Below, piece after piece: positions 47,044 through 55,703 of a stretch of DNA of 64,000 bases. Location: assembly GCA_026184435.1 (NCBI GenBank), contig CP046447.1; one strand, written 5' to 3'. The first letter of the stretch is position 1. Each line of letters starts with the position of its first letter. The DNA is from JAADFF01 sp013153035 (GTDB lineage Bacteria > Coprothermobacterota > Coprothermobacteria > Coprothermobacterales > JAADFF01). The notes under the pieces were generated by a model. The model was not told where the DNA came from, did no database searches, and was given only the letters and a program-made list of their open reading frames with translations. Both the position numbers and the translations under genes were made by a program.

Positions 47044-47912
47044 GTATCACAGACCTTAGCAGAGACGATATTATGGGTATCATCAACAGGGCACTGGAGT
47101 TTAAAAAGATGAAGAAGCAGCCTCAGATACTGGACGGAAAATTTATTGTCACAGCATTCTTTGAGCCTTCTACCCGCACAAAGCTCTCTTTTCACAGGGC
47201 TATCAAGGGATTGGGAGGCAAGGTTATAGACTTCATAGCATCTGTGTCTGCCATACAAAAGGGAGAAACAGACATCGATACACTACTGACTCTTGAAGCA
47301 ATGGATATTGATGCCTTCGTTGTCAGGGTAAGGAGAAACGGGGCACCTATGGAATGGAAAAACTATGTAAAGGTACCTATTATCAACGGTGGAGATGGCA
47401 CCAACCAGCACCCCACCCAAGCACTACTTGACCTCACCACTATGTATGAGCACTTTGGAAGACTAGACCTCAAGGTTGCCATTGTAGGAGACATACTCCA
47501 CTCCCGTGTGGCAAACTCACTCACCCAAGGGCTTCTCATGTTTGGAGGAAAAGTGCGTTTCTGCGGACCTAAAGAGTTTGTTCCTGCAAGATATGATGGT
47601 GTAGAGCTTATCACCGACAGTCTTGAAGAGGCCCTAGATGGTGTAGATGTTGTATATGCTCTTAGGGTGCAAAAGGAGAGAATAGAGAAACTACCAATCA
47701 ACATAGATGAGTTTTTCAGGAGATACCAAATCAACCACAAGACCATAAAAATGGCACCAGAACACGCCGTGCTCATGCATCCTGGACCTTTCAACAGAAA
47801 TATAGAGGTATCAGATAACATTGTGTACTCTGAACGCTCCCTTATTCTGCAGCAGGTGAAAAACGGGGTCTACTCCCGTATGGCTGTGCTTGAAAGGGTG
47901 GTTGGCTCATGA
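47031..47912 (+). CDS. pyrB: Aspartate carbamoyltransferase catalytic subunit
   Basis: The 293-aa enzyme condenses carbamoyl phosphate and aspartate to carbamoyl aspartate, the first committed pyrimidine step. It has FEPSTRTKLSF (carbamoyl-phosphate loop), HPTQALLDL and HPGPFNRNIEV. Its length is normal to slightly short for the family. GGGGGGA lies about 6 nt before ATG 47031. No regulatory subunit gene (pyrI) is present, so control is likely transcriptional through the attenuator. Its stop overlaps the pyrC start (ATGA). Confidence 0.96.
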   Translation: MDLLSITDLSRDDIMGIINRALEFKKMKKQPQILDGKFIVTAFFEPSTRTKLSFHRAIKGLGGKVIDFIASVSAIQKGETDIDTLLTLEAMDIDAFVVRVRRNGAPMEWKNYVKVPIINGGDGTNQHPTQALLDLTTMYEHFGRLDLKVAIVGDILHSRVANSLTQGLLMFGGKVRFCGPKEFVPARYDGVELITDSLEEALDGVDVVYALRVQKERIEKLPINIDEFFRRYQINHKTIKMAPEHAVLMHPGPFNRNIEVSDNIVYSERSLILQQVKNGVYSRMAVLERVVGS

Positions 47913-49015
47913 AACTCTACGATCCCATAAAAAAGACAGAGTATACAGCAGATATACCTACACCCCATGGCAGTGGTGAGGGACTCTTAGGAGTCCCTCT
48001 TTTTTTAGATATGCACACCCATGTGAGATATCCCCAGTTTGAGGGCTACGACACCCTTGGGGAGGCATGCCTAAAGGGTGGATTCGGCATATGCACTATT
48101 CAACCCAACACCAAGCCACGACTGGAAAGGGCATCTACCATTGAAATACACAAGAGGGCCTCACAGGGATATCCCGTCAAGTTTATCTTCACCGCCAGCT
48201 TGTTTGGAGAAGATACATCTATGGGTGTGGCATATTCCACCGATGGGCTGGAGTACACCGCAGAACAGCTGTGGTACGCTCTAAACACTCATACCCCAAG
48301 GCTACTGATGGACCACAGCCAGATATATGAGATAGAGGGCATGTTTTACCCCGGGGCACCTTACCCATCGTATAGGCCACTACGTAGTGAATCTATAGCC
48401 GTATTCCGTACGGTGATGCTGGGCATAGAGGCGGGCTGGAGCAGATTTCATATACAGCACATCACATCATCCCACACAGTACAGACCATACAGCATCTGA
48501 AGAAGTATGCCAGTGTTACATCTGAAATCACACCACACCATTTGCTTCTGTCGGCTGAGGACATAAGCACTCCCAACATGAAGATAAACCCGCCACTGGC
48601 ACCAGAAAAGGATAGAAAAACACTCATTGACATGACAAAGAAAGGGCTCATTGATGTGCTGGCAACAGACCATGCACCACATCCACCTAAACCTGAAAAC
48701 TATGAGAAAGCACCCTATGGCTCTTCACATATAGAGGTAGCATTTTCGGCATTTTACACAGCACTTGGAGACATACACACGGTGGTAAATATGCTAACGG
48801 TAAAACCTGCCAAGATATTGGGGGTAGATATTCCCCCCATGCCAGAGAACATGGTTGTTATAGACCCAAAGGCCACATTCACTGTGGATAGCAAGGAGTT
48901 TGCCTCTCTTGGGAAAAATACGGCATTTGAGGGTATGACACTGGGGGGCAAAGTTGTTGGTGTAAAGATTGGTGGCACATGGAGATATTGGGACGGGCAG
49001 TTTCTGGAGGTGTAA
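47909..49015 (+). CDS. pyrC: Dihydroorotase
   Basis: The 368-aa zinc amidohydrolase cyclises carbamoyl aspartate to dihydroorotate. Metal-site motifs are DMHTHVRYP, IQPNTKP, HIQHITSS, ITPHHLLL and ATDHAPH. DMHTHVR replaces the more usual D-x-H-x-H-x-R-D-P-G, a modest variation. Start ATG overlaps the pyrB stop by 4 nt, so the two are translationally coupled. The C-terminus ends in the usual small beta domain of the superfamily. Confidence 0.93.
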   Translation: MKLYDPIKKTEYTADIPTPHGSGEGLLGVPLFLDMHTHVRYPQFEGYDTLGEACLKGGFGICTIQPNTKPRLERASTIEIHKRASQGYPVKFIFTASLFGEDTSMGVAYSTDGLEYTAEQLWYALNTHTPRLLMDHSQIYEIEGMFYPGAPYPSYRPLRSESIAVFRTVMLGIEAGWSRFHIQHITSSHTVQTIQHLKKYASVTSEITPHHLLLSAEDISTPNMKINPPLAPEKDRKTLIDMTKKGLIDVLATDHAPHPPKPENYEKAPYGSSHIEVAFSAFYTALGDIHTVVNMLTVKPAKILGVDIPPMPENMVVIDPKATFTVDSKEFASLGKNTAFEGMTLGGKVVGVKIGGTWRYWDGQFLEV

Positions 49016-49017
49016 AC

Positions 49018-49677
49018 ATGCATAGGTGGGAAAACAAGACCATACACATAAAAAAGAGATTTAAGCTCACAGACGACACATATATACTGGTGCTAAGAGA
49101 ACATATAGACTTCATACCGGGACAGTTTATTATGATAGAAAATCCTATGGCAACCCGCAAACCCTTTATACTGGGCTACTTTGGTGAAGACACCGCCCTT
49201 GCCATACAGGTGAAGGGTAAAGGCACAAGGTGGATTGTCAACCAGTCGGTGCTAAAGGCACACTACCCGCTGGGTAAACCATTTATACCACCACAGGGCA
49301 AAGGCATAACCATTGTCTCACCGGCCAGTTTGACATTTGGTTGCAGCATGTTCAGGGTATATGGCACCGATGTTTTGCTTGGCTCCCGCAAAGAGATACT
49401 CACAGATATACCCTTTACCTATGTCATAGGTGATAGTGCATTTGCAGACAAGATCAGAGAGATAAAAGGACACTACGACTACTATGTTGTCAACGGTTCA
49501 CGGGGCATGGAAAAGTTTGTATACGACACCGTAGGAGAGGGTGTCTTTGTGTCCCTTGAAGAGTACATGGCATGTGGCATTGGTGCATGCAAAGGTTGTG
49601 CTATTCAGACAAAAGACGGCATCAAGCATGTGTGCACCGATGGCCCCATATTCAGAGGTGATGAAATATGGTTTTAA
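49018..49677 (+). CDS. pyrK: Dihydroorotate dehydrogenase electron-transfer subunit
   Basis: The 219-aa protein has an FAD-binding barrel (RKPFILGYFG), a nucleotide-domain remnant, and a C-terminal [2Fe-2S] site with four Cys (CGIGACKGC plus KHVC). PyrK passes electrons from PyrD to NAD. The usual glycine-rich V-G-G-G-I-G-x-x-P-L loop is replaced by IVSPASLTFGCS, and the protein is some 35 residues shorter than typical PyrK, so NAD may not be its acceptor. The start at 49018 has GGAGG 7 nt upstream; the frame is open to 48979 inside pyrC. It overlaps pyrD by 10 nt. Confidence 0.88.
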   Translation: MHRWENKTIHIKKRFKLTDDTYILVLREHIDFIPGQFIMIENPMATRKPFILGYFGEDTALAIQVKGKGTRWIVNQSVLKAHYPLGKPFIPPQGKGITIVSPASLTFGCSMFRVYGTDVLLGSRKEILTDIPFTYVIGDSAFADKIREIKGHYDYYVVNGSRGMEKFVYDTVGEGVFVSLEEYMACGIGACKGCAIQTKDGIKHVCTDGPIFRGDEIWF

Positions 49678-50504
49678 ATCTCAGAAGCCCGCTGGTCGTA
49701 GCATCTGGCCCCGGTGGCATGGGTGAGTATATGGAGTTTATAGATCCTAAAGCTTTGGGTGCGTATATACTGAAAACCATTACACTACACCACAAAGAGG
49801 GGGCCACACCTCCGAGGATTAGGGCAGGGAAAGACTTTGTCATTAACCGTATAGGCCTTGAAAACCCAGGCATAGACACCTTTGTAGAAGATACCGTGGC
49901 TGGCAAATACGACCACCTCTTTGACAGGGTACCTGTAATACTCTCCCTTGGTGGAGACTCTCCAGATGAGTATAAGGAGATAGCAAGGCGGGCTCTTCCC
50001 ATCATAGATAGATTCATAGCTGTGGAATACAACTTCTCGTGTCCCAATGTGGAAGCAGGAGGGCTTGCCATTGTCTCAGATAGAATGGTGCTAAAAGACA
50101 TTATGGTATCTATCAGGGATATACTGAAAGACACATTCCTCATAGCCAAGTTTGGCATAGAGGGCATATTTGTAGAGCAGGCATCAGAGATGGTGAAAGA
50201 CACAGGTTGGAACGGCATCACACTGATTAACACCATCAGGGGTATTGTGAAAACACATGACGGCTATCTCAGGGGAGGCATATCCGGTGCTGTGCTAAAA
50301 CCCATTGGCATGAGGGCTGTATATGAGGTCAGACAGAGACACGGGGATATGTTTATCATGGCATCAGGTGGTGTGTATGCACCGGGCGATGTCAAAGACT
50401 ACCTTGAGGTAGGTGCAAATGCCGTTCAGATAGGCTCGGCCCTATTTAAAAATCCATCAATTATTGGTGATATACATGAGGGCTTATCTGACAAATCATC
50501 GTGA
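49668..50504 (+). CDS. pyrD: Dihydroorotate dehydrogenase, class 1B catalytic subunit
   Basis: The 278-aa FMN enzyme oxidises dihydroorotate to orotate. It shows VASGPGGMGEYMEFID, ILKTITLHHKEGATPPR, VEYNFSCPNVEAGG with the class 1 catalytic Cys, NTIRGIV and GAVLKPIGMRAVYEV. The partner pyrK immediately upstream marks it as class 1B. The start overlaps the end of pyrK. A perfect 19-bp palindrome (50499-50517) covers its stop codon. Confidence 0.95.
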   Translation: MVLNLRSPLVVASGPGGMGEYMEFIDPKALGAYILKTITLHHKEGATPPRIRAGKDFVINRIGLENPGIDTFVEDTVAGKYDHLFDRVPVILSLGGDSPDEYKEIARRALPIIDRFIAVEYNFSCPNVEAGGLAIVSDRMVLKDIMVSIRDILKDTFLIAKFGIEGIFVEQASEMVKDTGWNGITLINTIRGIVKTHDGYLRGGISGAVLKPIGMRAVYEVRQRHGDMFIMASGGVYAPGDVKDYLEVGANAVQIGSALFKNPSIIGDIHEGLSDKSS

Positions 50505-50517
50505 CAAATTGTCACGA
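50499..50517 (+). promoter_or_regulatory. Palindromic operator candidate between pyrD and pyrF
   Basis: TCGTGACAA-A-TTGTCACGA is a perfect 9-1-9 inverted repeat. Further half-sites TTGTCACA at 50550-50557 and TGTGACAA at 50583-50590 lie in the same 190-nt gap, the only sizeable gap in the operon. It may be the binding site of a regulator acting on an internal promoter for pyrF-pyrE. Confidence 0.45.
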
Positions 50518-50694
50518 TAGGAGTTTTTGTGTCATGTTAGAGGTATTTTTTGTCACATTAAAGGGCATATAGAAAGTTTCAATGTGACAATTTTAGATGG
50601 TTAACAAGACAAAATACGAATTTAACACACGGATGCTAAAGTGAAGGCTACTTCACTGGGGTGTTTTACAATAGATAGTGAGGGGGGATGCAAT

Positions 50695-51336
50695 ATGAAT
50701 ACACCGGTACTGAGTCTTGACATGAAAGACCCACTGCATTTTATCGACACGCACGGCAGTTTTGCCGTTGTCAAGGTGGGCCACAATCTGGCGGTCAATG
50801 GTAAGGGTATCATTTCAGCCTTGGCAGACAGGGGACTAAAGGTCATTTTGGATTTAAAATTTGTAGATATCCCATCAACTATAGAACGCTCTATCAAATC
50901 TTGGGACCATGAGGCCATTATAGGTTTCACCGTGCACTCTGCATCGGGACTTGAGGCCATGAAGGCTGCACGGCAGGCAACAGACAAGCATGTCTTTGCC
51001 GTTGTTAAGCTGACATCTATACCGGGCACGCTGGAAGATTACATGGATACCATACAGAAGCTGTATGAGATAGAGCTCGACTTTGTTTTACCCGGACAGT
51101 GGGCTATAGCACTAAGAGACAAGCTGAAAGATGCCGCCTTTCTTGTGCCCGGTATACGCATGGAGATACCCGCAGGAGATCAAAAAGATGTCGTTTCTGT
51201 AGAAGATGTAAAGTGCATAGCAGACTATCTCGTTATAGGTAGAGAAGTGTATCTATCTGAAAATCCCCGTGTTAAGATGCAGAAGATTAAAGACTCATTG
51301 GGTGTAGGGAGGGACGGATATGGAAACTGTTATTAA
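50695..51336 (+). CDS. pyrF: Orotidine-5'-phosphate decarboxylase
   Basis: The 213-aa TIM-barrel enzyme converts OMP to UMP, the last step. The catalytic D-x-K-x-x-D stretch is DLKFVDIPSTIE, preceded by a conserved Lys (VVKVG), and the phosphate-binding end is PGIRM plus YLVIGREVY. The start at 50695 is 7 nt after GGGGGG; the frame is open to 50641 with no ribosome site. Its 3' end overlaps pyrE by 17 nt. Confidence 0.95.
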   Translation: MNTPVLSLDMKDPLHFIDTHGSFAVVKVGHNLAVNGKGIISALADRGLKVILDLKFVDIPSTIERSIKSWDHEAIIGFTVHSASGLEAMKAARQATDKHVFAVVKLTSIPGTLEDYMDTIQKLYEIELDFVLPGQWAIALRDKLKDAAFLVPGIRMEIPAGDQKDVVSVEDVKCIADYLVIGREVYLSENPRVKMQKIKDSLGVGRDGYGNCY

Positions 51337-51889
51337 AAAGCTTCTTGAAGAGACCGGCGCACTGCAAAAAGGGCATTTTATACTCTCTTCTGGCAAACAT
51401 TCTGAGTACTATGTGCAATGTGCAAGGCTGTTTGAAAATCCATCTATTGGCGACACCGTAGGTGCCATGGTGGCACAGCTCATCATGAAGTACAGTCCCC
51501 AAACTATTGTGGGACCTGCCATGGGCGGTATTCATCTGGCATACAGTACAGCCAAGTATCTGGGAATAAGAAATATCTTTGCGGAGAGGGAGAAAGATAC
51601 GGGCAAGATGGCCCTCAGAAGGGGTTTCACAGTCTCACCCGGCGAAAAGGTTGCCGTTGTTGAAGATGTCGTCACAACAGGTGGCTCTGTCAAGGAGGTT
51701 ATACAGGTGCTAAGAGAACATGGTGCCGATGTGGTAGCCGTGGCATCTATTGTGTATAGGGGGCAGAATGTAGACTTTGGCGTACCATACCACTACCTTA
51801 TCAAGCTTGACTTTCCTGTGTATGAACCTGAAAACTGCCCTCTGTGTAAACAGGGTATACCGGCAATCAAACCGGGCAGCAGAAAGTAA
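51320..51889 (+). CDS. pyrE: Orotate phosphoribosyltransferase
   Basis: The 189-aa enzyme joins orotate and PRPP to give OMP. The PRPP motif is VAVVEDVVTTGGS; HFILSSGKHSEYYVQC and GPAMGGIHLAYSTAKYL are also typical. The C-terminal CPLCKQGIPAIKPGS is shared with the long PyrE subfamily of thermophiles. The gene starts inside the end of pyrF. No terminator follows directly; the transcript may extend into the hairpins at 52050-52126. Confidence 0.95.
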   Translation: METVIKKLLEETGALQKGHFILSSGKHSEYYVQCARLFENPSIGDTVGAMVAQLIMKYSPQTIVGPAMGGIHLAYSTAKYLGIRNIFAEREKDTGKMALRRGFTVSPGEKVAVVEDVVTTGGSVKEVIQVLREHGADVVAVASIVYRGQNVDFGVPYHYLIKLDFPVYEPENCPLCKQGIPAIKPGSRK

Positions 51890-52049
51890 GGGCTGAAAAG
51901 GCAAAGTCATAATAAAGTGGGACATATGGCCGGCAAAATAGCTGGTGGGTATCGCCAGTTTCACTTAGTCAATAAGTACAAGCCAACACAGAGATAGAAA
52001 GAGGCAACCAACAAAGTAGTGTATTCGGCCAGTAGACAAGGAAGAGACT

Positions 52050-52126
52050 GCTACCGGTTGGGTGGTTCATAGTGTGCCCACCACAAAAGAGGGGTAGCCC
52101 TTGTTTGTATAACAGCCACAAACAGG
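52050..52126 (+). ncRNA. Pair of hairpins in the gene-poor stretch after pyrE
   Basis: GCTACC (52050-52055) pairs with GGTAGC (52093-52098), enclosing GGTGG/CCACC (52061-52065, 52078-52082). Directly after, CCT-GTTTGT (52099-52108, one bulge) pairs with ACAAAC-AGG (52118-52126). There is no open frame across it and no T-tract. It could be a noncoding RNA, an end of a lost mobile element, or a decaying 3' UTR. The remainder of 51890-52050 shows only short frames. Confidence 0.3.
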
Positions 52127-52133
52127 ATGATAA

Positions 52134-52294
52134 TATGGTTTATCCTATGAATTAGATTTATTCAATAACTCGAACAATGATAATGCCACAGGAAACGATC
52201 CTTTAGAAAAGGTCTATGAACTGACGCTGGAGAGGGAAAAAGCATTAAGAAACTAGTGAAATTACTGAAAGAGGAATACAGTAACAACATGTAG
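52134..52294 (+). pseudogene. Decayed reading frame, unknown origin
   Basis: A frame without a start codon runs from 52134 to TAG at 52254, protein-like with an Asn-rich stretch and then DPLEKVYELTLEREKA. A neighbouring frame continues the helical pattern (IKKLVKLLKEEYSNNM) to TAG at 52292. A single frameshift near 52244 would join them into a plausible C-terminus. There is no start or ribosome site, so it looks like the remnant of a lost gene. Its family is not recognised. Confidence 0.3.
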
Positions 52295-52343
52295 CCTTCA
52301 CAAGAGGAAAACTTTTTAGACAACTTCGAACTATAAAAGAGAA

Positions 52344-52366
52344 GAAGGGGGCTTATAGCCCCCTTC
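52344..52366 (-). terminator. Terminator of the lipoprotein gene at 52371
   Basis: GAAGGGGGCT, TAT loop, AGCCCCCTTC, four nt past the stop; TTCTCTTTT follows on the minus strand. Confidence 0.78.
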
Positions 52367-52370
52367 CTAT

Positions 52371-54050
52371 TTAGATACCTTTGTCTTCTGATGCTTTTAC
52401 ATAGAACATAAGGCTATCATACTGACCATCGGCATTCTCATCTTCTGCAAGGAAAATATAGTCATAGCCATCCTTCTGCCCAACATAGTAGACATCTACA
52501 CTACCATCATCGTTGGTATCCTTATAGATGTCATCATCTGACACATTGACGCCAAATGCTTCATTGACAACAGTCTTTATAAAGGCCCTCATACCCTTCT
52601 CTGTATAGTCGTCTTCCTTGTCTCTTAGGTCGTTACCAAAGTAGATAACATGGCCTACCTCTTCCTGATGCATGTCTATAAATGCCATCTCCGTAGCCCA
52701 CCCATAGTGAACACCAAGGTCGCCATATAGCTCTTCCATAAATTGCTTGTAAATCTCAAATGGTCCCTCAGCAGGTATATCATCGATATAATCGGTGAGC
52801 CCTACCTTGGGAGCTGTACACACCCTGACATCTCCACCCTCAAGAGAATGGACCTCTCCATCAAGGCCTTTCTCCTCTAGATATGCCTTTACCTCATCTT
52901 CGCCGGCACCTGATATATCAAAGCATAGGGCCTCTTCATCTTCGGGGAAATTTTCAAAACCATCTACACCGGTATCGGTTAGCAGAAGATAGGTAGCTTT
53001 AAAGTGTCTCGCAACATCTGCCCACTCAGGGGATGCTACATAGTCAAGAACATGATTGATGACATCAGAAAACACGGCCTTGGTCTGATTAGAATCTGAA
53101 GACTGTTTAGCATTATCTTCTCCTTTTCTTTCCTGACCACTTTCAGAAGACATGTTCTCTCCTATCGCCATCTTCCAAGGACCGGCTATATAAATCTCTA
53201 AGTTCTTCGGCGGACCATTGTTGATAGCTATATACAACACCTTACCATCTTCATCGTATGTGTAATAGCAAGCATCTCCATCACACCCAATGTAATCTTT
53301 GTCAATATCGACACCGGCATGCTTAAATAGATCGTATATGTAGGAAACAGCATCACCATTAAAACTGCTAAGATCATATGACAACTTACTTCTAAAAAAT
53401 GTGCCCTTATACAGATTGGACGGCTCATCGGCACTTCCCGGTGCTGTTTCATTACCCCTGTATGGAATAGTGATATAAAAGCTATCTAAAGATGCCAGCG
53501 TACCAGGTATGTTCTCTATAGCATACTGGTAAAAACCTATCAGACCACTATTTTCGCTATCTTCTATAGCACTTTTCAGGTCGTAACCTATGCTATCTAT
53601 ATCTTCAACAGACAAAAACAAAATATGTTCAGCGGTAAAGTAAGTATAGTTATCATTGTCGGTGGGTAGTCCAAAAGCAGTAAGTACTTCTTCAGCCCTA
53701 ACATCTGCAGGAAGGTCAGGTAAATACAATCCACCTACAAAGCCGCCAGCACCAACATACATATACTGTACATAGCAAGAATAGTCTTTGCCTATAGAAG
53801 CAAACTTTTGAGGGAAATGGTTAGCCATCCACAGTTTCAAAGGAGCATATGCACCTTCCGCTGTACACTTATTAATACTAATAGCAGAAGCCCCACTAGA
53901 TTGGCTTTCTTCTTTACTAGAATTTGCCTCCGTTGTCTGAGAATTACCATTTGAAGCAGAGTTGTTGGAAGCGGGACCACAGGCTGTCAGTATCATTGAC
54001 AAGACAATAAAAACAACAACAAAGAATAACAGTCTCGACAATCTTTTCAC
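52371..54050 (-). CDS. Long lipoprotein related to the four-member family
   Basis: The 559-aa product has a lipoprotein signal (LLFFVVVFIVLSMILTAC) and a Ser/Asn-rich linker. The first half ends with SYDLSSFNGDAVSYIYDLFKH and AGVDIDKDY, aligning with the other three family members; after a second Ser/Glu/Asn linker (about residues 295-320) a further domain of about 240 residues follows, with acidic repeats such as DTNDDGSVDVYY and DENADGQYDS that resemble calcium-binding loops. The start is GTG at 54050, 9 nt after GGAGG. It lies 82 nt after the membrane-protein gene at 54133, possibly in one operon. Confidence 0.72.
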   Translation of the reverse strand: MKRLSRLLFFVVVFIVLSMILTACGPASNNSASNGNSQTTEANSSKEESQSSGASAISINKCTAEGAYAPLKLWMANHFPQKFASIGKDYSCYVQYMYVGAGGFVGGLYLPDLPADVRAEEVLTAFGLPTDNDNYTYFTAEHILFLSVEDIDSIGYDLKSAIEDSENSGLIGFYQYAIENIPGTLASLDSFYITIPYRGNETAPGSADEPSNLYKGTFFRSKLSYDLSSFNGDAVSYIYDLFKHAGVDIDKDYIGCDGDACYYTYDEDGKVLYIAINNGPPKNLEIYIAGPWKMAIGENMSSESGQERKGEDNAKQSSDSNQTKAVFSDVINHVLDYVASPEWADVARHFKATYLLLTDTGVDGFENFPEDEEALCFDISGAGEDEVKAYLEEKGLDGEVHSLEGGDVRVCTAPKVGLTDYIDDIPAEGPFEIYKQFMEELYGDLGVHYGWATEMAFIDMHQEEVGHVIYFGNDLRDKEDDYTEKGMRAFIKTVVNEAFGVNVSDDDIYKDTNDDGSVDVYYVGQKDGYDYIFLAEDENADGQYDSLMFYVKASEDKGI

Positions 54051-54132
54051 ACCAATACACCTCCATAGAAAAAACTGACGGGAAAGTATCCCTACTACAT
54101 TTTACAAAACTTTGAGAGGTGATAAACTTATT

Positions 54133-55329
54133 TCACACACCTATGTTAACAACCCCAATATAGGTAGCAAGGAGGAAATGATCGGCCTCATCGGGAAAAG
54201 AGGTGACATATGAAATAGCATCACGTGTAGACATATGTTCTGGATAAATACCAGAAACCTTTTTCCTCATATATTGCCATACACGAAAACGGTTATACCA
54301 TGGAATAGAAGGATGATATATACCAGATGGTACATAGAGATACGCTACCGAAAAACCCACAATGGCAGCAAGAAAGGCAAAGTATGTTAGCCCAAAGTAA
54401 GGAATAGCCCACGCCAGTGTAGACATGAAATAAGATAAAGAATATGTAGATTTATACTTATCCACTACCAATGATGCCCGTCTAGGCAATGTAAATGGGG
54501 GATACTTGTCAAAGGGCTTGGGCGGAGTAAATTCGGCAATGAGATGATTATAAAGTAAAATACTAATATGTTGAACACGGGTGATAGGCATACGCTCACC
54601 ATCCACATTGAGATTAATATCAACCTCTGATAGATACTTTTCCATTGTGGATAGATGCAGAGCACATTTATATATCTCTTTATCATAGGAAATCTCAGAC
54701 TTTTCTCTAACCGATGCCTTCTTCAAAACATCACATACTTCATCTAAAACAAGAGAGATACCATCGCACTTTTTGACATATAGAATAATGTCACCATCGC
54801 CTTCGGGTATATTATTGGTAACAACAATACCTGCTTTCACCATATCAAGAAAAGTACCCCAAAACACATATTCACCAACAGATTCATATTTAATCATGTG
54901 CTCGTATATATTAGACGGAACCCGGCTACGGGTAAGAAAAGCAGAGTATATTTTATAAACATCGTTACCTTCAACAATATCTTCTATCATCTGAGGCTGA
55001 TACAAGGCCCCCCTTCTATACGGCTTACCCACATCGGCAACAACCGTATTAATATTTGTGGCTGCTTCCTTATAAAAGTGTATTAGATACTCTTTTGTAT
55101 GCATATACACTCTATAAGAGACATAACCCATGGCAAGTGCCATAAATATAAAGGGAACGGTATAGGTAAACACCCAATTCGTGTTTTCAGATTTGAATAC
55201 AAAATAAAGGGACAAAATCAATGAAAAAATAAGATATCCCCATACATATCTAGCCGTTTTATACCTCTTAATAGCCTTTAGAATACTTCCAATCTTCCCC
55301 ATATGTTTAGTATACATCTCACACCACAC
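54133..55329 (-). CDS. Membrane protein of unknown function
   Basis: The 398-aa product has two N-terminal membrane helices (about residues 28-48 and 54-75), a 200-residue soluble domain, and two further helices (about 295-345) before a soluble tail. No family is recognised. No good ribosome site is seen; in-frame starts are GTG 55329 and ATG 55317. It is divergent from the XRE regulator at 55461, which may control it. Confidence 0.62.
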   Translation of the reverse strand: MWCEMYTKHMGKIGSILKAIKRYKTARYVWGYLIFSLILSLYFVFKSENTNWVFTYTVPFIFMALAMGYVSYRVYMHTKEYLIHFYKEAATNINTVVADVGKPYRRGALYQPQMIEDIVEGNDVYKIYSAFLTRSRVPSNIYEHMIKYESVGEYVFWGTFLDMVKAGIVVTNNIPEGDGDIILYVKKCDGISLVLDEVCDVLKKASVREKSEISYDKEIYKCALHLSTMEKYLSEVDINLNVDGERMPITRVQHISILLYNHLIAEFTPPKPFDKYPPFTLPRRASLVVDKYKSTYSLSYFMSTLAWAIPYFGLTYFAFLAAIVGFSVAYLYVPSGIYHPSIPWYNRFRVWQYMRKKVSGIYPEHMSTRDAISYVTSFPDEADHFLLATYIGVVNIGV

Positions 55330-55427
55330 ACAACAAGACTTTTTTCAACACCCTAATAGGAAAAAACCCAGTACCAACAAACAACCTTCCTATATAATAT
55401 GATACTCTGAAAGTAAAAGATATAATT

Positions 55428-55437
55428 TTGTATACAA
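55428..55437 (+). promoter_or_regulatory. Palindrome before the XRE regulator
   Basis: TTGTATACAA, a perfect 10-bp palindrome placed directly after a TATAAT (55421-55426) and 23 nt before the TTG start. It is a plausible autoregulatory operator for the XRE protein. Confidence 0.3.
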
Positions 55438-55460
55438 TAATATATGCGGAGGTGATAACA

Positions 55461-55703
55461 TTGAGAAAGATGAAAATTATGATGAAGTCAGAGGCAGTGC
55501 TAAAGCACACCACCCGTAGAGGGCTCACAATATACGGTGTAGCCCTTCACTCGGGTATCTCACCAACGCATATGTACAACATGATGAGTGGAAGAAGAAA
55601 TGCCAGCCCACGTGTGGCACTGGCTATAGCAAAGACACTCAGGGTAGATGTTACCGATATCTTTGATATCAGCTACCAGACACAAGACCGGCACGAAGCA
55701 TAA
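55461..55703 (+). CDS. XRE/Cro-type helix-turn-helix regulator
   Basis: The 80-aa protein is a single HTH_XRE domain: TIYGVALHSGISPTHMYNMM with the recognition helix in SPTHMYNMMSGRR, then ASPRVALAIAKTLRVDVTDIF. The start is TTG at 55461, 8 nt after GGAGG; the frame open to 55428 overlaps a promoter-like palindrome. It probably represses its own promoter and perhaps the divergent membrane-protein gene. Its 3' end overlaps the convergent gene at 55669 by 35 bp. Confidence 0.82.
   Translation: MRKMKIMMKSEAVLKHTTRRGLTIYGVALHSGISPTHMYNMMSGRRNASPRVALAIAKTLRVDVTDIFDISYQTQDRHEA

Noticed and set aside
52050..52126. IS200/IS605 end or TnpB guide RNA
   Set aside because: Subterminal-type hairpins are present but no TnpA or TnpB fragment can be recognised near them.
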